NCBI RefSeq assembly: GCF_016464385.1
Contig: NZ_JADMLH010000013.1
Span: 186,001 to 250,000 of the forward strand
Source: Nucisporomicrobium flavum
Lineage (GTDB): Bacteria > Actinomycetota > Actinomycetes > Mycobacteriales > Micromonosporaceae
Direction: 5' to 3'
DNA: 64,000 nt
Below the pieces are notes generated by a model. The model made no database searches, was not told where the DNA came from, and saw only the letters and a program-made list of their open reading frames with translations. The position numbers were made by a program, and so were the translations under genes. How positions within the stretch are numbered: position 1 is the stretch's first letter; the number at the start of each line of letters is the position of its first letter. Of the stretch, positions 1-8,207 are shown one piece after another.

Positions 1-518
1 CCGGCACGTACCTGCAGCCGCCGTACGGCGCGAACAGCGAGGGCGTCAGCAACCTCGACCCCACGGCGATGTTCGGCTTCGGCCACGGGCGGTCGTACAC
101 CACGTACGAGTACGACGACCTGACGGTCAGCGCCACCGAGCTGCCCACCGACGGCACGGTGACGGTCTCGGTGCGGGTGCGCAACACCGGCCCCCGCGAC
201 GGCGCCGAGATCGTCCAGCTCTACCTGCACGACGTCCAGGCCGAGGTCACCCGGCCGCTGCTGCAGCTCGCCGGGTTCGCCCGGGTGCCGCTCGCCGCCG
301 GCGCCGCGGCCCGCGTGGAGTTCACCCTGCACGCCGACCGCACCGCGTTCGTGGGCCGGGACCTGCTCCGCGTCGTCGACCCGGGCGAGGTCGAGATCCA
401 CGTCGGCGCCTCCGCCACGGACCTGCCGTGCCGGGCGACCGTACGGCTGACCGGGGAGCGGCGCACGGTGGGCCGGGACCGGGTCCTGCACACCCCGGTG
501 GTCATCGAGCCGGCCTGA
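1..518 (+). CDS. Glycoside hydrolase family 3 beta-glycosidase, C-terminal end (partial)
   Basis: The gene enters from the left edge of the window, and only its last ~172 residues are present. The visible part contains the GFGHGRSYTTYEY motif that joins the GH3 C-terminal sandwich domain to the fibronectin-III-like domain. It then continues through a complete FnIII-like domain (VRVRNTGPRDGAEIVQLYL, later LAGFARVPLAAGA). GH3 enzymes with this layout are beta-glucosidases, beta-xylosidases or related exo-glycosidases. The specificity lies in the missing catalytic part, so it cannot be called here. A 13-bp stem hairpin follows the stop. Confidence 0.9.
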   Translation, partial: GTYLQPPYGANSEGVSNLDPTAMFGFGHGRSYTTYEYDDLTVSATELPTDGTVTVSVRVRNTGPRDGAEIVQLYLHDVQAEVTRPLLQLAGFARVPLAAGAAARVEFTLHADRTAFVGRDLLRVVDPGEVEIHVGASATDLPCRATVRLTGERRTVGRDRVLHTPVVIEPA

Positions 519-530
519 CCCACCCCGTCT

Positions 531-572
531 CGTCGCGGCCCGCGGCTTCTCTCCCTGCTGCGGGCCGCGACG
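531..572 (+). terminator. Hairpin terminator after the GH3 gene
   Basis: A perfect inverted repeat with 13-bp arms (531-543 CGTCGCGGCCCGC and 560-572) and a 16-nt loop starts 12 bases after the GH3 stop. No T-run follows, which is usual in high-GC actinobacteria, where such stems are the common terminator form. Confidence 0.65.
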
Positions 573-669
573 TCATTCCCGGCGCCCGGTGTGTCCGGCG
601 TGTGAAGGTCTCCGGCAGGTCGTATGTGACCCGCCGCCCCGGCGCTGAACCGCGCCTACCGTCGCCTCT

Positions 670-1809
670 GTGCACACCGTTGACGTTCTCGTCGTGGGCG
701 CGGGCCTGGCCGGCCTGCACACCGCCCGCCTTCTCGCCGGCCGGGGCCTGACCGTCACGGTGGTCGAGCGCCGCCGGTCGCTGGCGGCGGGCATCCGGAC
801 CACCGGCATCTTCGTGCGCCGTACGCTCGACGACTTCGACCTGCCGGAGCACCTGCTCGGCCCCGGCGTCCGCGACGTCCTTCTGTACCCGCCGTCGCGC
901 CGGGCCCCGGTCCACCTCACCAGCGACCGCGACGAGTACCGCGTCGCCGACATGGCGGGCGTCTACGAGCACGCCCGGCGTACGGCCGAGACCGCCGGGG
1001 CCCGGGTCCTGCTGGGCGTCCGGTACGCCGGGGTGGCCGGAACCGTGGTCCGGCTCGAGGGCGCGGAGCCGGTGACCGCCCGGTTCGTCGTCGGCGCGGA
1101 CGGCGCCCGGTCCCGGGTCGCCCGTGACCTCGGGCTGGACGTGAACCGGCGGTTGCTCGTCGGGGCGGAGTACGCGCACCCGATCGCCGAGGGTCCCGAC
1201 GCCCCGGCGTTCCACTGCGTGCTGGATCCCCGGATCGCCCCCGGCTACCTGGGCTGGGTGATCGCTGACGGGCGGCACGCACACGTCGGAGTCGCCGGAT
1301 ATCCGCGGGCGATGCGAGCCGGCGTACGTCATCTGCTCGACGATTTCGCCGCCGGAGCCCCGGGCCGGGCAGCGCCGACCGGTCCGGTCGAGCGGCGCGG
1401 CGGTCCGATCCCGGTCGGCGGCGTGCTGCGCCGGCTGGCCTGCCCGCGCGGCCTGCTCGTCGGCGACGCGGCGGGCGCGGTGTCGCCGCTGACCGCCGGT
1501 GGACTCGACCCCTGCCTGCGCATGTCCGAGCTCGCCGCGGCGGTCACGGAGAGCTATCTGCGCACCGGCGACCAGTGCGTGCTGCGTGGCTACTCGGGCG
1601 GCGCGCTGCGGGCGCGTTTCCGGGGACGGCTGATGCTGCGGCGCCTGTTCGCCGGCCTGCCCTCGCCGGTCGCGGCGGAGGCGGCGTTCGCCGTGCTCCG
1701 CAGCCGTGCCGGCAGGGCGGCCGCGGCCCGGATCCTGTTCGGCGACGGATCGTTCCCGGACGTCCGGGACCGGGCGGAGCGGGCGGCGAGCGGTTGCCTG
1801 CGCCGGTGA
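670..1809 (+). CDS. FAD-dependent oxidoreductase, geranylgeranyl-reductase-like
   Basis: The protein is 379 residues long and starts with GTG. An N-terminal Rossmann FAD-binding motif, VLVVGAGLAGLHTARLL, ends in the ribose-binding acid of VVERR. FVVGADGARSRVARDLGL (around residue 140) and the GDAAGAVSPLTAGGLDP segment (around 270) are typical of p-hydroxybenzoate-hydroxylase-fold enzymes. The latter resembles geranylgeranyl reductases, which saturate isoprenoid double bonds. The substrate cannot be read from the sequence, and a flavin monooxygenase of secondary metabolism is an alternative. It stands alone, with no isoprenoid genes nearby. Confidence 0.75.
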   Translation: MHTVDVLVVGAGLAGLHTARLLAGRGLTVTVVERRRSLAAGIRTTGIFVRRTLDDFDLPEHLLGPGVRDVLLYPPSRRAPVHLTSDRDEYRVADMAGVYEHARRTAETAGARVLLGVRYAGVAGTVVRLEGAEPVTARFVVGADGARSRVARDLGLDVNRRLLVGAEYAHPIAEGPDAPAFHCVLDPRIAPGYLGWVIADGRHAHVGVAGYPRAMRAGVRHLLDDFAAGAPGRAAPTGPVERRGGPIPVGGVLRRLACPRGLLVGDAAGAVSPLTAGGLDPCLRMSELAAAVTESYLRTGDQCVLRGYSGGALRARFRGRLMLRRLFAGLPSPVAAEAAFAVLRSRAGRAAAARILFGDGSFPDVRDRAERAASGCLRR

Positions 1810-1942
1810 CCGGCCCGGGGCATGGCGTCCGGTGGGAGGGCAGCACCAACACCTCACTGCGCTCGAACTCATCGCAGCGCCGCAATGATCCGCGCGGCCA
1901 CGATGGAGTGAAGATGCCGCCTCTGGGTGCGGCGCAGCTACG

Positions 1943-3370
1943 ATGGGTGACGGGCAGGCCGATCAAGCGGTGCAGCTGCTCGACGGGGTTTCGGTGTCCG
2001 CGAGCGCATTGCCCTCCCAGCTGAAGGCGTCGAAGGCAAATGCGCAGCCGGGCATCGCGTACACCAAGGAGCTCTCCGACACCTTCGATCTGGCGCCATC
2101 AGGAGCCCTGCCGGCCACGGCAAAGATCTCTCTGCCTCTGCGCGAGGTGGTCTCCGCTGGTACCGGCGTAGCGGTCGCGACGTCAGAGAGCCCGGATCAG
2201 TTCCGCAAGCAGTTCATCGACCCGTTCAGTGACGGCGCCTTCGCCGAAGCCGCCAAGCCCGCATGCAGCGACGAATCCAGTGCGCGCACGGACGGGTATG
2301 CGATCGGCTCCGACTCCGGCTCGACGGTCTACTGGTGTCTGGGCAAGTCGGACTCCGGTCGGATGGTGAAGGTGGTCAACAACCGCCGCTATCCCTTGCT
2401 GCTCAGCCGCGGCGGTCTCAGCGTCACCGGCCTCACCGGAGGCTCGTTCTGGCGCAGCCTGTCTTCGCATTCCTCCGGACAACCGGTGGTGATCGGACCC
2501 CGGGAGACGGCAACGCTCGCCGTCACCATGCCGCCGGGCGACCGGGCACAGCTCGTCACCGCTTACGACGGATTCGGCCAGTCATTGGTGGCTCTGTACA
2601 CCGGGCTCAAGGCGCTGAGCGACATCCTTACCCGCTTCGGCAAGGGGGGCCCTCAGGCCGCCGAGATTCTGGGTGACGTCCTGCAGCTCAACGACTGCCT
2701 GGAGGCTCTCGGCAAAGGGCCGGCGGACCTCCTTGCCAAGTGCTTCTCGCCGGAGAGCCTGTACCGGGCACTTGGCGGCTGGGCCTTCCTGGTGATTCCC
2801 CTGATGGTGTTCGCCCCGGTGTTGGACTTCTTCCGCACTCAGTTCAATGTGATGGGCGATCAGCTCAACCATCGCGACCGTTACGCCATCACCATCAGCC
2901 ATGCCGCCGCGGTGTCGGTGCCCGAACCTGCCCACAACACCGGCGGTGACCACGACGGTAAGTCAACCGACGGACCCGGCGTCGACGGCAAAGGCACGTC
3001 GACAATGCCGCCGCAGCCCGAGAACCCCGGGCCTGTTCGACCCGAGCCTGCCGCCGCGGCGCCCGCGATCTTCACCGTCATGAATACCAGCGAAGCTCCG
3101 CCCGACGGTGTGTGGTTCCGCAACAGTCCACAGACCAGCGACACCGACCGCATCACCGGACTCGGCGTCTACGTCAATGAACAGGTACGACTGGATTGCT
3201 ACGCCTGGGGAGAGTCGGTCGGCGCCTACGAGAATCGGCTCTGGTGCAAGGTGACCAACCAATCGCGCACCAGCGTGGGCGGACGAACGAACGCCGGCTA
3301 CCTCAACGCGCATTATGTCAACGACGGTAACCGAGCCGATATTGTCGCCGACGGCGTCCCTGCCTGCTGA
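1943..3370 (+). CDS. Hypothetical protein with one membrane segment and a C-terminal extracellular domain; probably lacks its N-terminus
   Basis: The frame is 475 residues long. The first ~260 residues are not recognised. A hydrophobic stretch around residues 272-292 (WAFLVIPLMVFAPVLDFF) could cross or lie in the membrane. A Pro/Gly/Asp-rich linker follows (about 330-370). The last ~90 residues form a compact domain with GVWFRNSPQTSDTDRITGLG, CYAWGE, and LNAHYVNDG before PAC. This domain type recurs in secreted actinobacterial proteins of unknown function. No signal peptide precedes the exported-looking sequence, and the ATG at 1943 has no clear ribosome-binding site. Codon use is less GC-biased than in neighbouring genes, which suggests acquired DNA. 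It is either a decayed gene or one with a wrong apparent start. Confidence 0.55.
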   Translation: MGDGQADQAVQLLDGVSVSASALPSQLKASKANAQPGIAYTKELSDTFDLAPSGALPATAKISLPLREVVSAGTGVAVATSESPDQFRKQFIDPFSDGAFAEAAKPACSDESSARTDGYAIGSDSGSTVYWCLGKSDSGRMVKVVNNRRYPLLLSRGGLSVTGLTGGSFWRSLSSHSSGQPVVIGPRETATLAVTMPPGDRAQLVTAYDGFGQSLVALYTGLKALSDILTRFGKGGPQAAEILGDVLQLNDCLEALGKGPADLLAKCFSPESLYRALGGWAFLVIPLMVFAPVLDFFRTQFNVMGDQLNHRDRYAITISHAAAVSVPEPAHNTGGDHDGKSTDGPGVDGKGTSTMPPQPENPGPVRPEPAAAAPAIFTVMNTSEAPPDGVWFRNSPQTSDTDRITGLGVYVNEQVRLDCYAWGESVGAYENRLWCKVTNQSRTSVGGRTNAGYLNAHYVNDGNRADIVADGVPAC

Positions 3371-3446
3371 GCGACTCCGCCGGCGAGAGGACCCGCGGCG
3401 ATCCGCCGGCCACAAGCGCTGCGGTCATTGTTCGGCTCGAGCAGGG

Positions 3447-3683
3447 TCAGGGGGAGATCGGCGCGAACCCGGCCGCCTGGTAACCCTCGTCCTGCTCCCG
3501 CAGCCACTGCTCACCCGCCGCCCCGAAGGAGGCGATCGTGTCTTCCACGACCGTGCCGTCCCGCTCGACGATGCGGCGAATCTCGTCCGCGTCGCCGTCG
3601 CCGGCCCCGAGGTAGGCCATGATCATCACTCGTTCGTGGCCGCCGGTCGTCTCGCGCAGGTACACCCGTGTCGAGTTCGCCAT
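3447..3683 (-). CDS. Small hypothetical protein (78 aa)
   Basis: A short hydrophilic protein whose ATG has a G-rich ribosome-binding site (GGGGGAC) directly before it. Its sequence (residues 1-20 MANSTRVYLRETTGGHERVM) is acidic towards the middle, with the charged segment DGDADEIRRIVERDGTVVED. No family is recognised. It is transcribed divergently from the membrane protein at 3728, with 44 bases between the starts. Base composition agrees with real coding sequence. Confidence 0.55.
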   Translation of the reverse strand: MANSTRVYLRETTGGHERVMIMAYLGAGDGDADEIRRIVERDGTVVEDTIASFGAAGEQWLREQDEGYQAAGFAPISP

Positions 3684-3727
3684 GTCCCCCAGGATGGCAG
3701 GCCCGGTGCCGGTGTACGGTCGGTCGC

Positions 3728-4033
3728 ATGCGTGTTCCCACTGCAGCGGTCACCGCGGGCTCCCTCATCGGCGGCTGGCAGCTCGCCCGCCGGACCGGCA
3801 TCCGCCCGCTGGGCGGCGTGGTCCTGGCGGCGGGCGGTGTGCTGGCCGGCCGGGAGTGGGCCCGGCGGACCAGCCCGGCCGTGACCGCGGGGCTGGTCGC
3901 CACGTACGTCGGCGCGTTCGGGCTGTCGCACCCGCTCGCCAAGCGCATCGGCTCGTGGCCGTCCGTGCTCGCCGTCTCGGCCCTCACCGCCGCGGCGTCC
4001 TACGCGGCGGCCGACCGCAAGGCGGCCCGCTGA
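3728..4033 (+). CDS. Small hydrophobic membrane protein (101 aa)
   Basis: Starting at the ATG at 3728, the product is almost entirely hydrophobic. Three to four short membrane spans are visible: VTAGSLIGGWQLA, GGVVLAAGGVLAG, AGLVATYVGAFGLS and VLAVSALTAAASYAA. They are separated by Arg/Lys-containing turns. The tail ADRKAAR is cytoplasmic-looking. No enzymatic motif is present and no named family is recognised. In-frame extension upstream of 3728 is possible, but the added residues look non-coding and overlap the divergent gene. Confidence 0.6.
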   Translation: MRVPTAAVTAGSLIGGWQLARRTGIRPLGGVVLAAGGVLAGREWARRTSPAVTAGLVATYVGAFGLSHPLAKRIGSWPSVLAVSALTAAASYAAADRKAAR

Positions 4034-4070
4034 GCCGGCGCGAACGGCAAGGCGGCCGCAGAGCGCCGGC
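4034..4070. terminator. Possible bidirectional terminator between convergent genes
   Basis: GCCGGCGC (4034-4041) and its reverse complement GCGCCGGC (4063-4070) could form an 8-bp stem. It sits between the stop at 4033 and the convergent metalloprotease stop at 4109. The loop is long (21 nt) and the call is tentative. Confidence 0.3.
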
Positions 4071-4108
4071 GGGTCCACGCTGACCGGCCGGCGCCCCACG
4101 GATCTCAG

Positions 4109-6394
4109 CTAGAGGGACAGCTTCCAGCTGTTGATGAACCCGGTGTCGATCGACGCCGCGTCCTGCACGCGCAGCGTCCAGGTGCCGTCGGCCGTCTCGC
4201 CGGAGAGGTTCACCGCGTACGTCTGATCGAGGTTGTCCGTGCTGCCGCCGGCCCGGTTGTGCAGGACGTAGGCGGTGCCGTCCGGCGCCACCAGGCTGAC
4301 CACCAGGTCACCGATGTACGTGTGGACGACGTGCACCTCCACCGTGCTCGTCGCCGACGGCGTGACCGTGCAGCCGCTGATCGCGACCGTGCTGGTCACT
4401 GTGGTGTTGTCCGGGATGGCGACGTCCGTGTCGTTGCCGCCCGAGCAGCCGTCGGGGCTGCGTACGGTCAGCGTCAGCTGGGTCGAGTGGGCCACCGAGG
4501 GTGACGTGCCGGTCAGGGTGATCGGGTAGCTGCCGGTGCCCAGCCCGTCGGGCGTGCTGACGGTGACCGTGGCCGACTCGCCCGCGGTGATCTCGGCCGG
4601 GCTGAACGACACGGTCACGCCCGCCGGCACGCCCGTGGCGGTGAGCGCGATCGTCTCCGCGGTGCCGTTGGTGACCGTGCTGGCCAGCGTCGTCGTGACG
4701 GTCTCGCCGCGGTCGATCGTCGCCGTCGCCGGAGAGGTGGCGAGGGAGAAGTCGTCCCCGGTGGGGCAGTAGTCGCTGCCGGCCACGTTGACCGCGGTCC
4801 AGGCGGCCTGGACCGTCTTGTACTCCGTGCCGCAGAGGCCGTAGAGGTCCGCCGCCGCCGCGAGCGTGTGCGCCCGGGCGGTGTTGGCCGGCGTGGCCGT
4901 GCTGACGTACCGGGTGTTGGACACGAAGTAGGTGTCGAGCGCCCGGAACCAGATCTTCTCGGCCTTGTCGCGGCCGATGCCGACCACCGGGTCCGCCGAG
5001 CCGCACACCGGCGAGGTGCCGTACGCCGTGGCGCCGGTGCCCTCGGCCAGGTCGAAGAAGAAGTGATTGGCCACGCCGGAGGAGTAGTGCACGTCGACGT
5101 TGTTGGTGGACGAGGACCAGCAGCCGTGCGAGGTGCCGTCGAGGGCCGGGTTGTACATGTAGCGCAGCGGTGCGCCCGTACCCCGGATGTCGATCTTCTC
5201 GCCGATGTCGTAGTCGCCGGGGTCGCTCGTGCTGCCGGCGTAGAACTCGACCATGGAGCCGAAGATGTCGCTCGTGGCCTCGTTGAGCCCGCCGGACTCG
5301 CCGGAGTACGTCAGCCCGCCGGGGATCACGTTCTCGGTGACGCCGTGCGACATCTCGTGCCCGGCCACGTCGAGGGCGACCAGCGGCTTGGCGTTGCCCG
5401 CACCGTCGCCGTACGTCATCTGGGCGCCGTCCCAGAACGCGTTGACGTACGCGTTGCCGTAGTGCACCCGCGAGGGCACGCCGGCGCCGGTGCCGAAGAT
5501 GCCGTTGCGCCCGTGCACCTCCTGGAAGTAGCGGAAGGTCGTGGCGGCGCCGAAGTGGGCGTCCACCGCGGCGGAGGCCCGGTCCGCGTTCGTCCCGGTG
5601 CCCCAGACGTTGTCCGCGTCGGTGAACGTCGTGCACGTCGAGGTGCCGTTGTTCAGGTCGCAGGTGCGGCCGTTGCCGTGGGCGGAGTCGACCAGGCTGA
5701 AGCCCGTACCCGACTCCGTGGTGTCGAGGTGGACGGAGCCCGAGTAGATGCTGTTGCCGGTGCCGTCGACGGTCTCGATCTCGTCGAACGAGCCGCGGAC
5801 CGCGTTGGTCGACGCGTCCGTGACCACGTGCAGCCGGGACGGGGTCTGGCCGTCCTTGGCCCGGCCGGTGACGACGGTCTCCCAGGCCAGCGTGGGCGTA
5901 CCCGCGCCGGCGTCGATGAACAGCTCCGGCGAGCCGACCGAGGTGATCTTCCCGGAGAAGGCCCGTTCGGCGGCGGCGCGGGCCCGGGGCGCGCCGACCT
6001 TCGGGGTCACGTTCAGCGTCAGCGGGGCCGCGAGCCCGTCGGAGCTGCCGGTGTAGTCGCCGCGGGCGTCGACCCGGACGGCGATGTCGCCGCCGTAGAC
6101 GCGCAGGCCCCGGTGCGTACGCGTGTAGCGCACGACGCCGTCGCCCCGGGCGTCCTTCTTGCTGCTGTAGAGGGTGAACCGGTCCTGCGGCGAGCCGTCG
6201 ACGGCGGCCCGGTGGTGCTCCAGGGCTGCGGTGGCCTGGGCCGGCAGCGAGGTGGACGGTGTGGGCGGTGGCGCGGCGGACGCACTCGTGGCGGTGACCG
6301 CTGCGCCGCTACCGGCCAGCATGGTGGTGCAGGCCAGTGCGAGAGCTCTTCTGGAAATGAGTTCCTCCCCGGATCCGGATGGCAATCCATCCAT
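4109..6394 (-). CDS. Secreted M4-family (thermolysin-like) zinc metalloprotease with P/Homo B domain
   Basis: This is a large preproenzyme. A Tat/Sec-like leader (ISRRALALACTTMLAGSGAAV) is followed by an FTP/PepSY pro-region and then the catalytic domain. That domain carries the zinc motif HEMSH (DVAGHEMSHGVTENV), the downstream zinc ligand in GGLNEATSDIFG, and the catalytic His region VDVHYSSGVANHFFF. After the peptidase comes a Big/NPCBM-like beta domain, SLATSPATATIDRGETVTT. A C-terminal proprotein-convertase P-domain (VEVHVVHTYIGDLVVSL to SWKLSL) completes the protein. Thermolysin relatives hydrolyse extracellular proteins on the N-side of hydrophobic residues. The start is uncertain: ATG 6394 lacks a good ribosome-binding site, whereas a perfect GGGGAGGAA (6370-6362) lies five bases before an in-frame ATT at 6358. 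Confidence 0.93.
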   Translation of the reverse strand: MDGLPSGSGEELISRRALALACTTMLAGSGAAVTATSASAAPPPTPSTSLPAQATAALEHHRAAVDGSPQDRFTLYSSKKDARGDGVVRYTRTHRGLRVYGGDIAVRVDARGDYTGSSDGLAAPLTLNVTPKVGAPRARAAAERAFSGKITSVGSPELFIDAGAGTPTLAWETVVTGRAKDGQTPSRLHVVTDASTNAVRGSFDEIETVDGTGNSIYSGSVHLDTTESGTGFSLVDSAHGNGRTCDLNNGTSTCTTFTDADNVWGTGTNADRASAAVDAHFGAATTFRYFQEVHGRNGIFGTGAGVPSRVHYGNAYVNAFWDGAQMTYGDGAGNAKPLVALDVAGHEMSHGVTENVIPGGLTYSGESGGLNEATSDIFGSMVEFYAGSTSDPGDYDIGEKIDIRGTGAPLRYMYNPALDGTSHGCWSSSTNNVDVHYSSGVANHFFFDLAEGTGATAYGTSPVCGSADPVVGIGRDKAEKIWFRALDTYFVSNTRYVSTATPANTARAHTLAAAADLYGLCGTEYKTVQAAWTAVNVAGSDYCPTGDDFSLATSPATATIDRGETVTTTLASTVTNGTAETIALTATGVPAGVTVSFSPAEITAGESATVTVSTPDGLGTGSYPITLTGTSPSVAHSTQLTLTVRSPDGCSGGNDTDVAIPDNTTVTSTVAISGCTVTPSATSTVEVHVVHTYIGDLVVSLVAPDGTAYVLHNRAGGSTDNLDQTYAVNLSGETADGTWTLRVQDAASIDTGFINSWKLSL
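6359..6370 (-). promoter_or_regulatory. Strong Shine-Dalgarno site before an in-frame ATT in the metalloprotease gene
   Basis: Read on the minus strand, GGGGAGGAA is followed by CTC and then ATT (6358-6356), which opens directly into the twin-arginine leader. GGAGG to ATT spacing is five bases, ideal for initiation. No ATG, GTG or TTG occurs at this distance. ATT is a rare but known bacterial start codon (infC). Confidence 0.45.
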
Positions 6395-6531
6395 TGATCT
6401 CAATAGCTTGGCGGAGAGCTTGAAGGTTGAACAGCCATGAAGTGAAGAATTTACATGTCTGAATTGCCGGGCCGGCCGGCCCGCGCGCGGCGATCATGGA
6501 GGGTGGCCGGCGGAAGGGGCACGATGGCGCA

Positions 6532-6816
6532 GTGGAGACCACCGAGGACGGTCACTTCGTGGTGATCGAGGGCCGTCGCTGGCGCGCGACCGACCCCGCC
6601 ATCCCCGAGGACGAGGCGGCACGGTTGCGCCGGGCGTTGATGGCGGCCCGCCGGGACGTCGGCGCGGCGTTACGGGCGGGGGAGGACACCGCGCCGGCCC
6701 GCGCCCGGGTGCAGGCGGCGAAGGTGGCCCTCGGCGAGCGCGGCACCCCGTGGTGGGAGCAAACCCTCGACCAGCGGCGCGAACGCTGGGAGCAGGGTCT
6801 GCGCGACCTGGCGTAG
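6532..6816 (+). CDS. Conserved small actinobacterial protein of unknown function
   Basis: The product is 94 residues from GTG 6532; an upstream in-frame ATG at 6496 would add 12 residues. The core reads GHFVVIEGRRWRATDPAIPE, then a helical region RRALMAARRDVGAALRAG and the end GERGTPWWEQTLDQRRERW. I recognise this as a widespread actinobacterial family that annotation pipelines often leave hypothetical. The short, highly charged, helical product has no signal peptide or membrane segment, so it is probably cytoplasmic. Its role is unknown. Confidence 0.65.
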   Translation: METTEDGHFVVIEGRRWRATDPAIPEDEAARLRRALMAARRDVGAALRAGEDTAPARARVQAAKVALGERGTPWWEQTLDQRRERWEQGLRDLA

Positions 6817-6818
6817 CG

Positions 6819-7484
6819 CTACCGCGTCAGCAGGCGGAACTCGTTGCCGTCGGGGTCGGTCATCGTCCCGGGGCCGGTGCGGGTCGCCCCGAGCGAGATC
6901 AGCCGGTCGGAGTCGGCAGCGGTGAGTTCGAGGATCAGCCGGTCGGCGCCCCGGCGCGGCATGTACGGCGGCCCGCCCCAGGTGATCTTCGGCCCGCCGC
7001 CCGGCGCCTGGATCGCGGTCTCCTCGTCCTGGTCCCACACCAGCGGCCAGCCCAGCGCCGCGGCCCAGAACCGGCCGACCTGCGGCGTACCGTCACAGGA
7101 CAGCGCCCCGATGAACCCGCAGCCGGCGAGGAACTTGTTGCCCGGCTCGATCACGCAGAACTCGTTGCCTTCCGGGTCGGCGAGCACCACGTGCTCCTCC
7201 TCGGGCAGCTGGCCGACGTCGGTGTGCTGCCCGCCCAGCTCGAGCGCGCGGGCCACGGTCTCCCGCTGCTCCTCGAGCGACTCGCTCGTGAGATCGAAGT
7301 GTGCCCGGTTCTGAGCGATCTTCGGCTCGTCGCTGCGCACGAACCTGAGGCGGAAGCCGCCGTCGGCCGCCGGCGCCAGCGTGCCGTCGCCCTCGGCCTC
7401 CCGGCGCAGCAGGCCGGCCCAGAACCGCGCCAGCGCCGCCGGATCGTGCGCACGGAAACAGATCGCGTCCAGATCGCTGGTCAT
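6819..7484 (-). CDS. VOC-family protein with two glyoxalase-like domains
   Basis: The protein has 221 residues and two tandem vicinal-oxygen-chelate modules. The first (1-115) contains ICFRAHDPAALARFWAGLL and LADPEGNEFCVIEPG. The second (118-221) contains GFIGALSCDGTPQVGRFW and TDPDGNEFRLL. The GNEF motif ending each module is the usual VOC metal/fold signature. Members include glyoxalases, dioxygenases and antibiotic-binding resistance proteins. This type is generally left as a glyoxalase-like domain protein, and no substrate is indicated. Its stop faces the preceding small gene with only two bases between. Confidence 0.85.
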   Translation of the reverse strand: MTSDLDAICFRAHDPAALARFWAGLLRREAEGDGTLAPAADGGFRLRFVRSDEPKIAQNRAHFDLTSESLEEQRETVARALELGGQHTDVGQLPEEEHVVLADPEGNEFCVIEPGNKFLAGCGFIGALSCDGTPQVGRFWAAALGWPLVWDQDEETAIQAPGGGPKITWGGPPYMPRRGADRLILELTAADSDRLISLGATRTGPGTMTDPDGNEFRLLTR

Positions 7485-7493
7485 CCCGCGACC

Positions 7494-8207
7494 CTAGGCC
7501 GGTGGCGCGTCGCCCGCAGTCGATATATTCGCCGGGCGGTAGCCCACCTCCGGGCGGCCCGGGCCGCCGTACCGGGGGCTGCGCACCACCCGGCCGGCGT
7601 CGGCGAGGTGCTCCAGGTAGCGCCGGGCGGTGACCCGCGAGGCGCCGATCCGCGCAGCCACCTCCGCCGCCGACAGGCCCTCCGCGGCCGCCTCGCGCAG
7701 CGCGCCCAGCACCAGGTCCAGGGTCCGGGCGTCGAGCCCCTTCGGCAGGGTGTCCGGCGGGGCGCCGCGCAGGGTGGCGAAGACCCGGTCGATCTCGTGC
7801 TGCGCGGACACCTCGGCCGCCGCGCGGAGCTGGCTGCGGTAGCGGGCGTACCGGTCGAGCTTGTCGCGGAAGGCCGCGAACGTGAAGGGCTTCAGCAGGT
7901 AGTGGGTGACGCCCAGGGCGACCGCCTGGCGGACCATCGCGATGTCCCGCGCCGAGGTCACCGCGAGCACGTCCGTGCCGCTGCCCGCCGCGCGCAGCGC
8001 CCGGGCGATCTCCAGGCCGTGCTTGTCCGGCAGGTTCAGGTCCAGTAGGACCAGGTCGACCGGGCCGGCCCGCAGCGCCGCCATCGCGTCGCGGGCCGTG
8101 TGCGCCACGCCGGTCACCGCGAAACCCTCGACCTTCTCCGTGTACGCGCGGTGCGCCTCGGCGATCAACGGCTCGTCGTCGACCACCAGCACCCGGATGA
8201 CGCTCAT
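7494..8207 (-). CDS. Response regulator of the CitB/DcuR type
   Basis: The protein has 237 residues. The receiver domain (1-120) shows the acidic pocket VLVVDDEP, the phospho-acceptor Asp in LVLLDLNLPDKHG, the Thr/Ser of LAVTSAR and the Lys of YLLKPFTF. The C-terminal half carries a winged helix-turn-helix (LSAAEVAARIGASRVTARRYLEHL), as in DcuR/CitB/MalR regulators. It overlaps the kinase gene by four bases (stop over start). The neighbouring DctA symporter is the expected target, so the pair probably induces C4-dicarboxylate uptake on sensing the substrate outside. Confidence 0.93.
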   Translation of the reverse strand: MSVIRVLVVDDEPLIAEAHRAYTEKVEGFAVTGVAHTARDAMAALRAGPVDLVLLDLNLPDKHGLEIARALRAAGSGTDVLAVTSARDIAMVRQAVALGVTHYLLKPFTFAAFRDKLDRYARYRSQLRAAAEVSAQHEIDRVFATLRGAPPDTLPKGLDARTLDLVLGALREAAAEGLSAAEVAARIGASRVTARRYLEHLADAGRVVRSPRYGGPGRPEVGYRPANISTAGDAPPA

